Shown piece after piece: positions 1 through 11,000 of a DNA stretch of 64,000 nt. The position numbers and the translations under genes were made by a program. A model generated the notes under the pieces. The model was not told where the DNA came from. It made no database searches and saw only the letters and a list, made by a program, of their open reading frames with translations. Position 1 is the first letter of the stretch. Every line of letters begins with the position of its first letter. This DNA is from Haliclona indistincta (lineage: Eukaryota; Porifera; Demospongiae; Haplosclerida; Chalinidae). The DNA lies in the NCBI GenBank assembly GCA_964017065.1, contig OZ024783.1, positions 15,422,902 to 15,486,901 on the forward strand. The letters are read 5' to 3'.

Positions 1-600
1 TTCTTCTTTGTAGCAGCAGTCTTCACACACAGGTTATATCCACAGGCTCTACCGCACAGTGGCACCAGTGCCAGTACTGTGAATACGACATTTGCAAACA
101 TTGGCAGACAAAATACTACATACACAGCCACTTTGAAGTGAGGTATGTGTAGGTTCCAGAATGTTGTCAGTATCATTACAATCACAGAATAGAGAACAGT
201 TGGGACAATCAAGAAAAGATCATATTTGTATGTAAACTGGCAGTTGTGAAAAGCCATGAGATAAAGACAAAAGGCTATACAAGCTGTATGCATTGCAGCA
301 ATTGCCAAGCCACCATTAGCGACTGTGGCACTGCTGTTGGTAACGATACTAAAATTGATGGTTAAATTGGCAGCTTTCACCTTGGTGATGTAGATGGAGT
401 ACAAAAATATATCAGATAAAAGACAAAACCAATAGTGATAATGATATATAAAGCGCCAATCGATAGATGAACTTCTGCCACATCTTGTAATATAGCAGAA
501 CTCCCAAAGATATGATACAAGCAATGGTAGATACTCCTGCCAGAGTAAAAGCAACACCATCAGCAACAAGATAATTCGAACTGCTACTGTTGTCACTCAT
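1..600 (-). pseudogene. Seven-transmembrane (GPCR-like) receptor, N-terminal part, frameshifted
   Basis: Read on the minus strand from ATG at 600, the protein starts with a short Asn/Ser-rich extracellular tail (MSDNSSSSNY), then a hydrophobic helix (GVAFTLAGVSTIACIISLGV), a basic loop and a second helix. The frame stops at 412. One base off, an open frame carries on to position 1 with three more helices (for example LAIAAMHTACIAFCLYLMAF and YDLFLIVPTVLYSVIVMILT) and Cys-rich loops, so TM2 is split by a +1 shift near a TTTT run. The layout fits a rhodopsin- or cAMP-like receptor, but I cannot name the class. Removing a 49-nt GT...AG segment would also restore frame, but that segment codes for the rest of TM2, so a real lesion, assembly error or allele is more likely than an intron. 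The C-terminus lies beyond the window. Confidence 0.62.
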
Positions 601-713
601 GATGGAACTAGTAGTATGTTTCTCCAGTGAGAAGACAGAGACCTATAGCTAGCTGCTCGATCAACAGAGCATGCTACTTTATCACTGTAACATCAATAGT
701 ACTATGATTAAAA

Positions 714-1312
714 TTAACCCTTTAATTACTAAATTATCTTGCTGAAATTTTAACCTCGTAAATGCTGACCACTTCTCTCGTGAATATCTCGTGTGTCTTT
801 TGTGCTACTGGTCTCAAATTTGCGTCCTTTTACGCCAGTGAGTAGCCGCAATTGCCCACACTCAAGTCAGTCGATATGCCCCTCCCACTTCGAAAGTGAA
901 GCCGATAAAGTGCAACGACCTCGTCAAATTTTGCTCAAAGTTAGTACTTTGGGGCTGGCTACTGAAAAGTACACACAGATAGCAGTGGTTTTGGTGAGTG
1001 CAAAATGTAGCCCAGATCATAGAGAATGCACAAAAATGTGTTTCCGAGCACCCTGAAGCCATAAAATGTCCAAAATTTCTTGGCAGCCATTTTGTTTCTC
1101 CTAAAATGTTGTGAAATTTGCACTGAAGCCATAGAAATGCCGTCGCCATAACGTTTAGCGCAGGGGGCGCGCCGAAAACCACTGGATTTTTTGCGGTTAT
1201 TTGTATTCTTCAATTTGGCTTAATTTTGGGATATTTTAACACTTTTTGATAAAGTTATGGTGTCTGAAGTATGTATGTCGCCAAAAGGCGACAATAGGGG
1301 TTAAAGGGTTAA
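714..1312. mobile_element. TTAA-flanked MITE, piggyBac-like ends
   Basis: The 12-bp sequence TTAACCCTTTAA at 714-725 is the exact inverse of TTAAAGGGTTAA at 1301-1312, giving a 599-bp unit with TTAA at both outer edges and CCC/GGG termini, as in piggyBac-type elements. A subterminal hairpin (GTCGCC AAAA GGCGAC) lies at 1277-1292. No convincing ORF is inside; the open frames at 793-1213 overlap on both strands and look fortuitous. Non-autonomous element; the family assignment is inference. Confidence 0.55.
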
Positions 1313-1550
1313 CATGAGTTCATGCGATAATATGTAGCAGGTGAGTTCATTGTTTAGCTAGTCATGCAATTTCCTTATACTATTGTTGCTATTAGGATAG
1401 AGAAGCATATAATTTTCATGGTTTGATGACAACGGTCATCCATGTGTTCATGTGAAAGATGTCCTCTCACATCAAGCTCAGAGGCACTGAAGAATATGCG
1501 GTTTCTCTGATGTTTTCATATCACTATTTCAGAGACTTCATTCATATCCC
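1312..1550 (+). repeat. Dispersed repeat R, copy 1
   Basis: About 235 bp recurring at 2056-2310 and 33790-33960. Shared blocks include a run around GATAGAGAAGCAT, TGTTCATGTGAAAGAT and GAGGCACTGAAGAA in the same order and orientation. No ORF. The rest of 1550-2056 is AT-rich and shows nothing I recognise. Confidence 0.7.
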
Positions 1551-2055
1551 AAAAATTACATTACAAAAATTACATTAAATTGCATTACACAATTATATAT
1601 GTCACTCTTATCAGTATGCATGCATGCCTGATAATTATAGAAAACCATGATGCCTAATATAGTAAACCATTAAGAATTTTGGGGTCTTCATAATTATTCT
1701 TTCAAAAATTTCTATACTGTGAGTACATTGTGCACTGATCACGGTGAATGATTCAATTTAACTTTTCTTTCCTTATTGATCACATTTATCTCTACACTGC
1801 CTTTCAGCTATAGAGCCTGGCTCTTTAAAAACCACCTGCAATCTTGCCTGTGATCTTTTCACTCTTAAAGACAATGTACCAACTACACAACAATTCTTCA
1901 GTATAAGGAGTAAATTTTCTCTTTATCTTTGCATGTTTTGTGCAGGCTTTTATCGAATAGTCATTATGTACGTGTCAGTGCAATAATTCTTCAGTAATGC
2001 TCAGTAACAGTAATGCTTCACCACTTGACTTCTGATACATAATTATGGTATTTCA

Positions 2056-2310
2056 TTAACATAAGTTCATGCAATGATATGTATAGCATTTGTCATTGTT
2101 TAGCAAGTCATGCAATTTGAATAATTTCCCTGTATACTATTGTCGCTGTTAAGATAGAGAAGCATTGCGGGGTTTGTTGGCAATCATGGTCACCCATGTG
2201 TTCATGTGAAAGATTTCCTCTCACATCAAGATCTCTACAGAGGCACTGAAGAATATTCTGTTTCTCTGATGTTTTCTATCACTATTAATTTTCAGAGACT
2301 TCATTCATAT
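2056..2310 (+). repeat. Dispersed repeat R, copy 2
   Basis: Second copy of the repeat at 1312-1550, with small indels (for example an extra AATTTT near 2287). Between 2310 and 3017 I see no gene, only AT-rich sequence. Confidence 0.7.
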
Positions 2311-3017
2311 CTTAAAATAATTTGCAGTTAAAGTCCCACTTCTTGATGCTTGCCTGTGCTACAAATTGTAATAGTTATTATAATTGTGAATACTAGAAAT
2401 CTTATGCTGTCACAATAATAAAATTATGACAGATAATAAACACAAGTATTCTAAATAATGGTAATAATTGCACAGTTAATGCTGCATATTAGCCTGATCA
2501 TATGGCTCCTGAACACACCCATATCACTACTGGCAGAATGACTGTACAATGTAATCACAACCAGCAGTAAATTCCCTACTTCACACTTTGAGATGAAGAA
2601 CTAGCTGGTGCTCACCATCGATGTCTATCCTCCACATGTCGCTGTGAAATGAGACAGCTGCATGTTTACGGATCATATTTGTCGATCAAAAAATCACGGA
2701 CAGTAATAATTATGTTTCGAACTGAAGAGTAGAGTTAACAAGAGCATAAGGAATCTTGATCCAGCTGAGGTTGGGCAGTGATTTTGGTCTGAAAAAAAAT
2801 TACAAATTTTATAAAGGTAATCAAGAGAGAAAGACGTTTGAAATGAGAACAAGTATTTAATAGCTCATCTGAAGCATTGTGCGGACTGTGCATGGTGCCT
2901 ATGAACATGCTGCATGAAGTATATCATTAGGTACTTACGAATCTTCTATAGTCATCTCAGTGATAGTATCTGTATATGTTCATTGTTGTTTTGTATAGAC
3001 CTGATACATCAGGACTC

Positions 3018-3299
3018 TAAAGAGCACTGTTTGACAACAACAATATGACTGGACTATATGCACTTCAAACTGCTTTAGTAGTGAATGGTACATCAGTCTT
3101 TCACAACAACACTGGTATTGATGGAGGTGGACTGACCTATAGCTTGTACCGAAACTCTTATACCTTGTATTTTCATGAAAATTCTATACTCAACTTCACC
3201 AATAACACTGCTCAGAGAGGTGGAGCTATATTTGTTGATGACCAACCAGGCATGCAAGACCCATGTTTCTTCCAATACTCCGATTACACAAATCCTTAA
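3018..3299 (+). pseudogene. Fragment of Pmp-like (right-handed beta-helix repeat) protein
   Basis: The open frame codes for about 90 residues with the repeat signature of Chlamydia-Pmp-like proteins: an FxNN-type motif (VFHNNTGIDGGG) followed by FTNNTAQRGGAIFVDD, then a Cys-Phe-Phe-Gln ending. Such GGA[I/L]/FxNN repeat proteins form large families in sponges and are probably extracellular or membrane-attached. A stop (TAA) lies just upstream at about 3015 and another at 3297-3299, no signal peptide is present, and no splice sites clearly link it to other exons. It is therefore best called a relic exon, although an internal exon of a larger gene cannot be excluded. Confidence 0.5.
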
Positions 3300-3302
3300 T
3301 CA

Positions 3303-3518
3303 ATGAAAGTTGAAACAAAGCAGATACAACAGGCACTGTGTTTTACATTGTGTTTGTTAGTACTGTATGTGTGTATTATCTGTATGTCTTGTTATCAAGT
3401 GCTGAAACCTGGACTCACTAAAAAGGTAAGAGGCAAGTTATTATATTGTGTATTGATCACTGTGTATTTGATAATTATTTGTCTCCTTATAGCTATTTGG
3501 TGTTGTTATAGTGACTGA
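3303..3518 (+). CDS. Possible small two-helix membrane protein (uncertain)
   Basis: A 71-residue open frame that starts four bases after the Pmp-like fragment. It holds two clear hydrophobic stretches (CFTLCLLVLYVCIICMSCY and LLYCVLITVYLIIICLLIAI) separated by a short basic loop (KPGLTKKVRGK). A GTAAGA donor-like site falls inside the loop, so the second helix could be intronic. No homology is recognised. It may be the tail of the preceding family or chance. Confidence 0.2.
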   Translation: MKVETKQIQQALCFTLCLLVLYVCIICMSCYQVLKPGLTKKVRGKLLYCVLITVYLIIICLLIAIWCCYSD

Positions 3519-3689
3519 GTGTGTTATTGAACTCATCTAGAATGTGAGTATAATGATACTGTTAACATGTTTTTATGTTCATGAGATGTGTTTTATTTCT
3601 ACAGATCTGCATGGTACGTGTATCACAACAAATCAATTCCCTTCATTCATTCTGTTGTTCCTTTACCAATTATTGTCTTTATGTCACTA

Positions 3690-3810
3690 TACACCCTCAA
3701 CAAGAGCACATCTTGACCATCATACAGAGGAACACTCATCTCCATATCAAGGTGAATTACACCATGGTGTTAGTGTACATGTATACACTTGTATGGTGTG
3801 TATCAATCAC

Positions 3811-3856
<46 letters not shown>

Positions 3857-3905
3857 ATGTAGTCTACAGTACATACATGTCATCAAGGGTCAGGATATAA
3901 CTGAT
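3690..3905 (+). pseudogene. Relic of DH-PH-RA (RhoGEF-like) gene, exons matching 61740-61990
   Basis: This stretch aligns with the donor end of the exon ending at 61777, the following intron with its (TCTG)n tract, and the start of the exon at 61933. Shared strings include CACAGAGGAACAC, CCATATCAAGGT and the acceptor region CTGTCTGTCATG(C/T)AGTCTACAG. The coding frame is lost through indels and stops. It marks an old partial duplication of the gene now at 58238-63248. Confidence 0.65.
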
Positions 3906-4735
3906 GGTTGAGTAGCTGGTGTACCAGAATGCAGTACTGTGTACAGTATACTGGAGCTAGGAGGAGCTGGTAACACACACTAACATGTGAGTCACAAACT
4001 AACACACGATGTGCAGTGATGTTGATTCTATTACTATAGTCAGTAGCAACATGCAAGCACTCACTATCTGACCTACTGATAGTAGCCACACCTACCAACA
4101 AGTGAGCTGCCACTACACTATAACAACTTAGTCACAGACCACACTGACCACTCTGCTCTACCATTCCAGCTAGATTATCTATCCCAGCTCCCGTACTATG
4201 AACTGACCCACTGTTCTCCTGATCAGTTCTCACCACCAGCCAGTGCTCAGCTAGCTCACGTGTCACCACCTCCTGATGAGCTCCTGGAAACCATCGGGAG
4301 ATTGATGGTAAACCATACACACTGTACTGCACATGACTGCATTGAGTGGTGCAAACGCTTAAAATATATTCATGTCTTATAAGATCAAACAACCTACACA
4401 CCAGTTCATTATGTTTCTCACTGCAGCAACCCATCATTATGGTGTAGGACTAACCTGAACATGCTTTATAGGTTCTGGTTCATCAGGTTTGCAGCTCTTG
4501 ACAGATCAGTTGATAAGAAACCAACTCATGGACCCATCATGCACAAACACCTCTTGTGACCATGCGGTGGGCAGTGGAGCTGGCTGATCTCCTGCAGTTC
4601 ATCCTGACAAACTGACCAGAGTACAGCTCTAGATGTAAAACAAGAAGAGACCCAGCGGTGGCACCACTCAACCAGTCTATGTGTGAACTAGTCCAATCTG
4701 TGTTGAGCTGCAGCACAGTTAACATGACTTGTTGT

Positions 4736-4860
4736 ACTCACCAGCTCACAGCTAATATTGATGCTTCACTATTGATACCAAATGACACTAGTGCAGTAAT
4801 TATTGTCATTGTGTGTTTGGATATTATAGATCATGCTAGAATGTATTACACTAGTACACA
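4736..4860 (+). repeat. Segment shared with 33588-33700 (downstream flank of duplicated unit)
   Basis: Strings such as CACCAGCTCACAGCTAATAT and GACACTAGT recur at 33588-33700, downstream of the RhoGEF-like pseudogene. This suggests that 3690-4860 and 32430-33700 descend from the same duplicated block. The interval 3905-4736 contains no recognisable gene. Confidence 0.6.
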
Positions 4861-4914
4861 GCTAGTGTAGTGCACTGTTCTGAGCCTGAGCGAGTATGAT
4901 AATTCATAAGTCAT

Positions 4915-5036
4915 CACGCGATCCATTGAATATACGGAGGTATCCGTTGTTTTACTATCAAGTCACGCCGAAGTCTATCTCAGCGCGCGCTCTTCAGCCC
5001 TTCTTCTTCTGTTCTCGTAGTCTGTGTTACCCGGCA
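4915..5036 (+). promoter_or_regulatory. Putative 5' UTR/promoter region of the ankyrin-ROCO gene
   Basis: The 120 bp ahead of the proposed first ATG are pyrimidine-rich and more GC-rich than their surroundings (CGCGCGC, then CTTCTTCTTCTG). No TATA box is evident. This is only positional inference from the gene model. Confidence 0.2.
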
Positions 5037-8000
5037 TGAGTTCTCTTAGCCAGTATCAGGAAAAATTGGTTAGTGATCAATTAAACAGTTGGTTAGTCGT
5101 GAGAGAGAAAGCAACACATGTAGTCATTGCCAGAAATGTAATACATTTTTTGGACAGTTTGCTGTTTACGTATGAAAACGAACCACAAACCTAAAAACTG
5201 TTTACTATGACTCTTGGAGAAGCTATTAAACTGCATTGGTGCTCTAAAACATCATCTGCTACCACAGGCAGACGGTCAACATGCATACCGGAATAAACGT
5301 ATTGCAAGCAATGGTGGACGAAAAAACAAGCCATGGAACACACCTTTCAGCTTCCAGACGCCCCATAGCGTTTGAATCAACTACTCTACACTGCTAGAAG
5401 ACACAAGGAGTTTGCTAACAACCTACTACTTGATAGCTGAAGCAATACAACCACGAAAGAACTGTTTCTAGACCTGACCATATTATGGTTTTATCTAATT
5501 ACATGTAATTTTTACCTATTTTTCTCTATTTTCATGCTAAAAATGGAACGCCCAAAATCAACCTACTGGAAATAAAATATGCACCAGGCGAAGCTATTTA
5601 TAGCCTAGTACAACAATCCCCGTCGAACTAGTGAATCTTTGTGCGATCTACTTAGGAAAACGGTTTCGAAATTTTGAAATCCTCCATTTTGTACAACATT
5701 TATATTACGCCATTGAGAGAAATAGTGCAGAAATAGCATCGCGATATGGAACGGTGAAACTACGTGCAAGCGCTTATAAACAGCCATAACAGGTTAGCTA
5801 AGGTACTGTTATCTATGAATCACCGTCGAACTTAGGAATCATGTTGCTCGTTGGCTACTGGCGCGGCGTTTTCTCGGTCCTCTCAATGCTCGCCATACGT
5901 TTCCCCGCGTTAATTTACGGGAAAATATACGGTCAATTATTGTCCGTGTCCAATTATTTCTGGCAATGTATGGTGCTGTGTCAGTCAGTGTGTGAGCACT
6001 GCCGGTGTGATAGTGAGGTGGTCATATCACTCAGTATGGGATCAGTAGTTCATTCAGGATTGAGACTGTAGCAATCATTGTCTGATACTGATTACATTAT
6101 GTTGTGTTCTACTCACAGAATAAGGAACTCTGGTCTGCTTGTTATGATGGTAATGTCAGCGAAGCAAAGGAGCTCCTTGATAGAGGAGCTCATGTGAATT
6201 ACCATAATCCTGATTATCTCAATGTGAGTATTGTTAGTGGTCACATGACATGATGTGTACTAGTAACAGATTCACACATCAGTATCTACTACCACACACA
6301 GTCAGTGGTTGAGCCTTTGGTTCTGTATGTCTGTTAGTGTGTCCATCATTGACTACATGTACTGTACATGTGAGATATTTCTACTAGATACATCATCCCA
6401 TTTCTACGTACATTGTTGTTACACCTGACAAAGAAGTGCATCAATGGTCAAACTATAGTTGACTTTGTCTCAGTGTCAGGCTAAATGGAATGTGTGCCAT
6501 GCTTGTACATGTACTGTATAATAACCTATTTATACATGTGCTTTGCTGTTTCATTTTGACTGTTGACTACATGTCAGTCGAACACTACTTGATAGTGTGG
6601 TGTCGTGAGCTTTCCATTCCTCTCTTTTGTATAATGTGAGACATTGTGAGTGAGAACATGTATAGGAGCAGTAAATGGAATGATGTAGGCATCGATAGAT
6701 ACATGTACATCATGGAGGACACTGTTTGATCAGTGGGAGACTTATACTTTATAACACAATATTTATTATGTACTCATTTATTACCACTCACTGTGTTATT
6801 GTTGTCATTATTCTCTACTATTATACAGTATACTCCTCTTCATATTAGTTCACGGAATGTGCACTCCCAGGTTGTTGACATTTTATTGTCACAGCCTGGG
6901 ATAGTGGTTGACTCACGTGATAAGGTATGGTAGTACGCACACACACACACTGGGTGTGGTCAGTGTGACAATGTGTAGTGTCAATTAATTCATATTGCTT
7001 GTAGTGCACATTCCCAGAAATAAGCGGACACGGAGTTGATTTTACTGTCACATGCTCCGTACACGTCGAGCCCTGAAATCATTAACAACATTGAGCAATG
7101 ATTCTTGCACATTTTGACAATTGTCAACTTTATAAACTTTTTACGAAGGATTAAATTGTATCCTAAACCAATTTCAGCAGTTTTATCCAAATTTTAGCCT
7201 GTTCAAATTTGAAAAGGAAAAAATTTTAAATCTCAGATTTTTTTACAACATAACAGTTGATGAATAATCATAATTAATAGACAGAGAATGTAATTAATGA
7301 ATGCATGTTATTAGGAGGGGCAACAAGCTATCCAGCAGATCCAGCTTTATCACGGCTCTGCTGCTTCAGCGATCCGATACTGTATTGTTAGCCAACTCCT
7401 TATGACTTCTTGAATGTGTAGAAGACTGTTAAAAAATCATTGTGTGAAAATTGTACATAACTGCAAAATGTATTGGATTCTGGCAATGATGTGCTCATTG
7501 ATCTGTATGAACAATATACAGTGCTACAGTGATCTCATCATAATGATTGTTCTCTTGCTCTGGCTTGCTCCTTAACTGGTCCACTAGCAGACTATTGCAG
7601 CACACGTCAAATGATAATAGTATTTCCTGTGATCTGTAGTCAGTAAACTATTGTAATGTGTCATACTGTACTGGTACACACAATATCAGTCACCATCTGA
7701 TACTGTAATACACTAGTTACTGAATGTTTTATTGTGTGTATTTGTAGCATAATGTTATTACCAACAAGACCATGCAGTTACCATGTGTTGTGCTTGACAC
7801 CACTAACAAGCTCATACTCAATAATCATGTGTTCTTTACTTGTTGTTTATTCTATAGTATGATGAGACACCACTTCATCACTGTGCATGGCATGGTCATG
7901 TGGCAGTAGCTCGGCTTCTTGTTACAGCAGGAGCAGCTATTGCTGCAACCGATGAGGTGGGTACATATGTGTCTAGTGATACTGATATGTTGTGTTGTTG

Positions 8001-11000
8001 AGCAAAGCTGTTCTCATGAAACACAGTACAACTGATGTAAAGTGCTTCAGATTTTGTCAGCTTCACGAAATATAATATTTTTCTTCTGAATTTAAAGGGT
8101 AACTGACATGGTTTTTTTGTTTTGTGTTTTATTGCATTTATCAATAGATAATAGTGCTTAGACAACGTAAAACAAGTTTTAGCATGCTAGCTTAAACGGT
8201 TCCAGAGTTATAGCAAGCTAAAAAAAATATGTACGCCCACGCGCAATTAAGTGGGCGTGGCTATTCGTGACGTAGATGCGGGAACAGCGTGTACCTTGGA
8301 AGGCTGGGATAAACACAGAGCTATGTCAGCTTCAGAGTCAAGCAGCTACGAATCAACCAGTGATGCTAGTATTACAGACACAGAGGTTGAGTCTGATATT
8401 TCTTTGGATGCTTCAATGCCTGGACCTTACAGCTTTGAGCCAAGTGCCAGTGATACCAGCAGTTGTGATACAACTGCAGAATCAGCTAGCAGTTCTGATG
8501 GTGACGAAGATACAAGTAGAATAACAGATATGTCGTGGTAAGTGGATAGTAAACCACTAAAAGAATGTATAGTTATCTTTATATTCCAACAGGTGCCTTT
8601 GTAATCATTGTAGTTCTATGCCAACACCTCGTGAATGTCTGTGCTGCTTAGAAATCGATAAGTGCACAGCCAAAATAAGCGATGTCAATGATTCCTCTCT
8701 GAAGTGCATAACAGAACACCCTGGCTTTGATGTAGTGTGTCTTAACATGTGGGTTCTTCAAGCAGCTTATTACCAGTACAGGCAAGAGCACGGACAAAAT
8801 TCTTCACCTCCATCACTACACGAGTAAGTTTGGTATAAAATTTGATTATTTTTCATCCTCTAACAGGAAATACAGATATATCGCATACCGTCAGTTGACA
8901 AGGTGGTGCTGGGGGTACTGGCTAGGACGTAACATCAGAGTGACATTGCCAGCTTGTGCTGTTAGCAAAATCAGAGAGATGTTTCCTTCAAACTACTATA
9001 AAGGATTTCAGTTGCCATATTATGATTGCTTTGAAAATCTAGTTCTATGTTTGGCTATTGCTGTGTCTTTGTCTGGTTTCTCATAGCTACTGCAGAGAGG
9101 TGGTGGAGAGAGAACAGCTTTCTTGGAATCTGGTTTTTTGCCTTCTGTTAATTTCCATAGCTTGGTAAACAGATCATCTACATAGCCTAATATTGAGTTG
9201 TAAATGCTAAATTGTAACACACCATAAGTAGCTCTTTGTGCAATCTTTCTGACTATGTGTCCTCCAGCTTTGTACTTTGGGTAGAGGATAGAAAACCTGT
9301 CTCTCCCTGTCTTGGTCTTAGCCTGAGGCCGGTCACTGTTCTCATTGTAGTGAAGTGTTGCCAATCTTAGTCTGTATTCACATCAATGTCTGGCAATGTA
9401 TCAGTAATATTTGGTCACCTGGAAAGCATCCCATTGTACGTAAATGCAGTAGACTTTGGTGCAAAAGTGATAACCAAACTGTGGTATGCCTCGCACTTGG
9501 ATGTTTGATATATCGGAGATAGCTTTTCGACATCACGGCAAAAATTCTCTTTGGTGATCAAAGCAGTAATCTTTTCACTCACTTCAGTATCTATACATGT
9601 ACAATTCATTTAGAGTGATAGGTGTTTAAATCACTTACGTGGTTTGAACCACTTCCTTTTTCTACTCTTTTTTGTTAGTCGCTTGTGCTGGCAAGATGGA
9701 AACGGTTTACCGTGGCCTCTATGCTTGTCATGGATGTGATTCGCCAAAGAAACCCACTTTGCTCTGATGACATTGCCTTTACCGCCTGGTGTAGACACAG
9801 CAGCCCAATATAGGTGGTTGATGATGCTCTTCTTCCATTCCCCTACCAGTTCGCATCCTTTACGCTTTGTAAGTGTGTTGAGCTTTTTCTTGAGAGCTGC
9901 ATTTAACATTCTACATTAAATTAATAGTTATAAAATACTGATAACCTACACTTTGCCATGTGCCAAATGTCATAGCGATGGTCTGTGGTAGGCATATTAT
10001 CTCTCACCCACTTCGCTATTTGTGTGTGCCTGTCAGTCACGAGGGTCCCTATCTTGAATTTCTTCTTCTTTAAAAGTTTTACAGCTCTCACTAGGCCCTC
10101 CTTTTCCATGTGATAGCTTCCTTTCACCTCATTACTCTATTACAACAAAACAATGTTACCCATAATACAATGCTCCACTTACTTGTACCAACTGAACATC
10201 TAGCACAACTTTCTTCTTCAACTCCATTACAGTATAGCTTCCAAATTTAGCCGAATGCCCTGGACTGTCTGCTCTACCATCACCACCAATCACGAGTGCT
10301 CTTTTTTCCTTTCTCAGTTCAGCTAGCAACTTAGCTTGTTGGTGCTCGTACACATATGTAATACAGGGATGAAGGAAGATTTTCTGGTGTCTGAAAAAGG
10401 TTCGTTCTGCATATGTTGCACAACCCATAGTGTTGAGTACACGCAGAACTTTGCCAGGTAGCGCTCCAGTAAACAAAATTGAAGCCGACAACAGAATATT
10501 TCCAGCTGGCTGGTCTTTCAAATATGGCTGACTATCCCACGTAAAAACATCTGTACATAGAGGACAATGCTGTTCAACATGAAGGAGAGTTCCAAATGTA
10601 GTTATAGATACTTTCGTCACTCGTCCACATTTACGGCAGTGCTTAAAAAGAGAGAGCAAGCTATCAGCAAATACTATGTACTTCTTCTGATCTTGAAGAG
10701 GCACACATTCACTTTCCAATCTATACAATTAATAATGAACGTATGTTAATAGACTAACAATTATACTTACACATCTGATGTTTCTGTCATGTAATCTGTA
10801 TCAGTTTCATCTATTTCATGATCAGTTGCTTCATTGTCTGACTCAGTGACTGTGTCAGGTTCAGGGTCTGAGTTGGATGTAGTAGGCAATAATGAGCATT
10901 GAATAGCTATATCCTTTGTCAGTACTGCATCTGTTTGAATACCTATTATAATGGCAATTATTTTAGTACATAGTACACAATTGTAAGTATAATACCGATG

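Noticed and set aside
361..412. 49-nt intron in the receptor gene
   Set aside because: It would restore frame, but the segment itself codes for the end of TM2 and the donor GTTTTG is poor; a frameshift explains it better.
862..1213. Overlapping open frames on both strands
   Set aside because: Contained in the TTAA-flanked MITE, mutually overlapping, with no domain.
7010..7075. Extra ankyrin exon after TTGTAG at about 7003
   Set aside because: The segment is conserved in the duplicate at 14906, but neither copy encodes an ankyrin pattern; intron conservation through recent duplication is sufficient.
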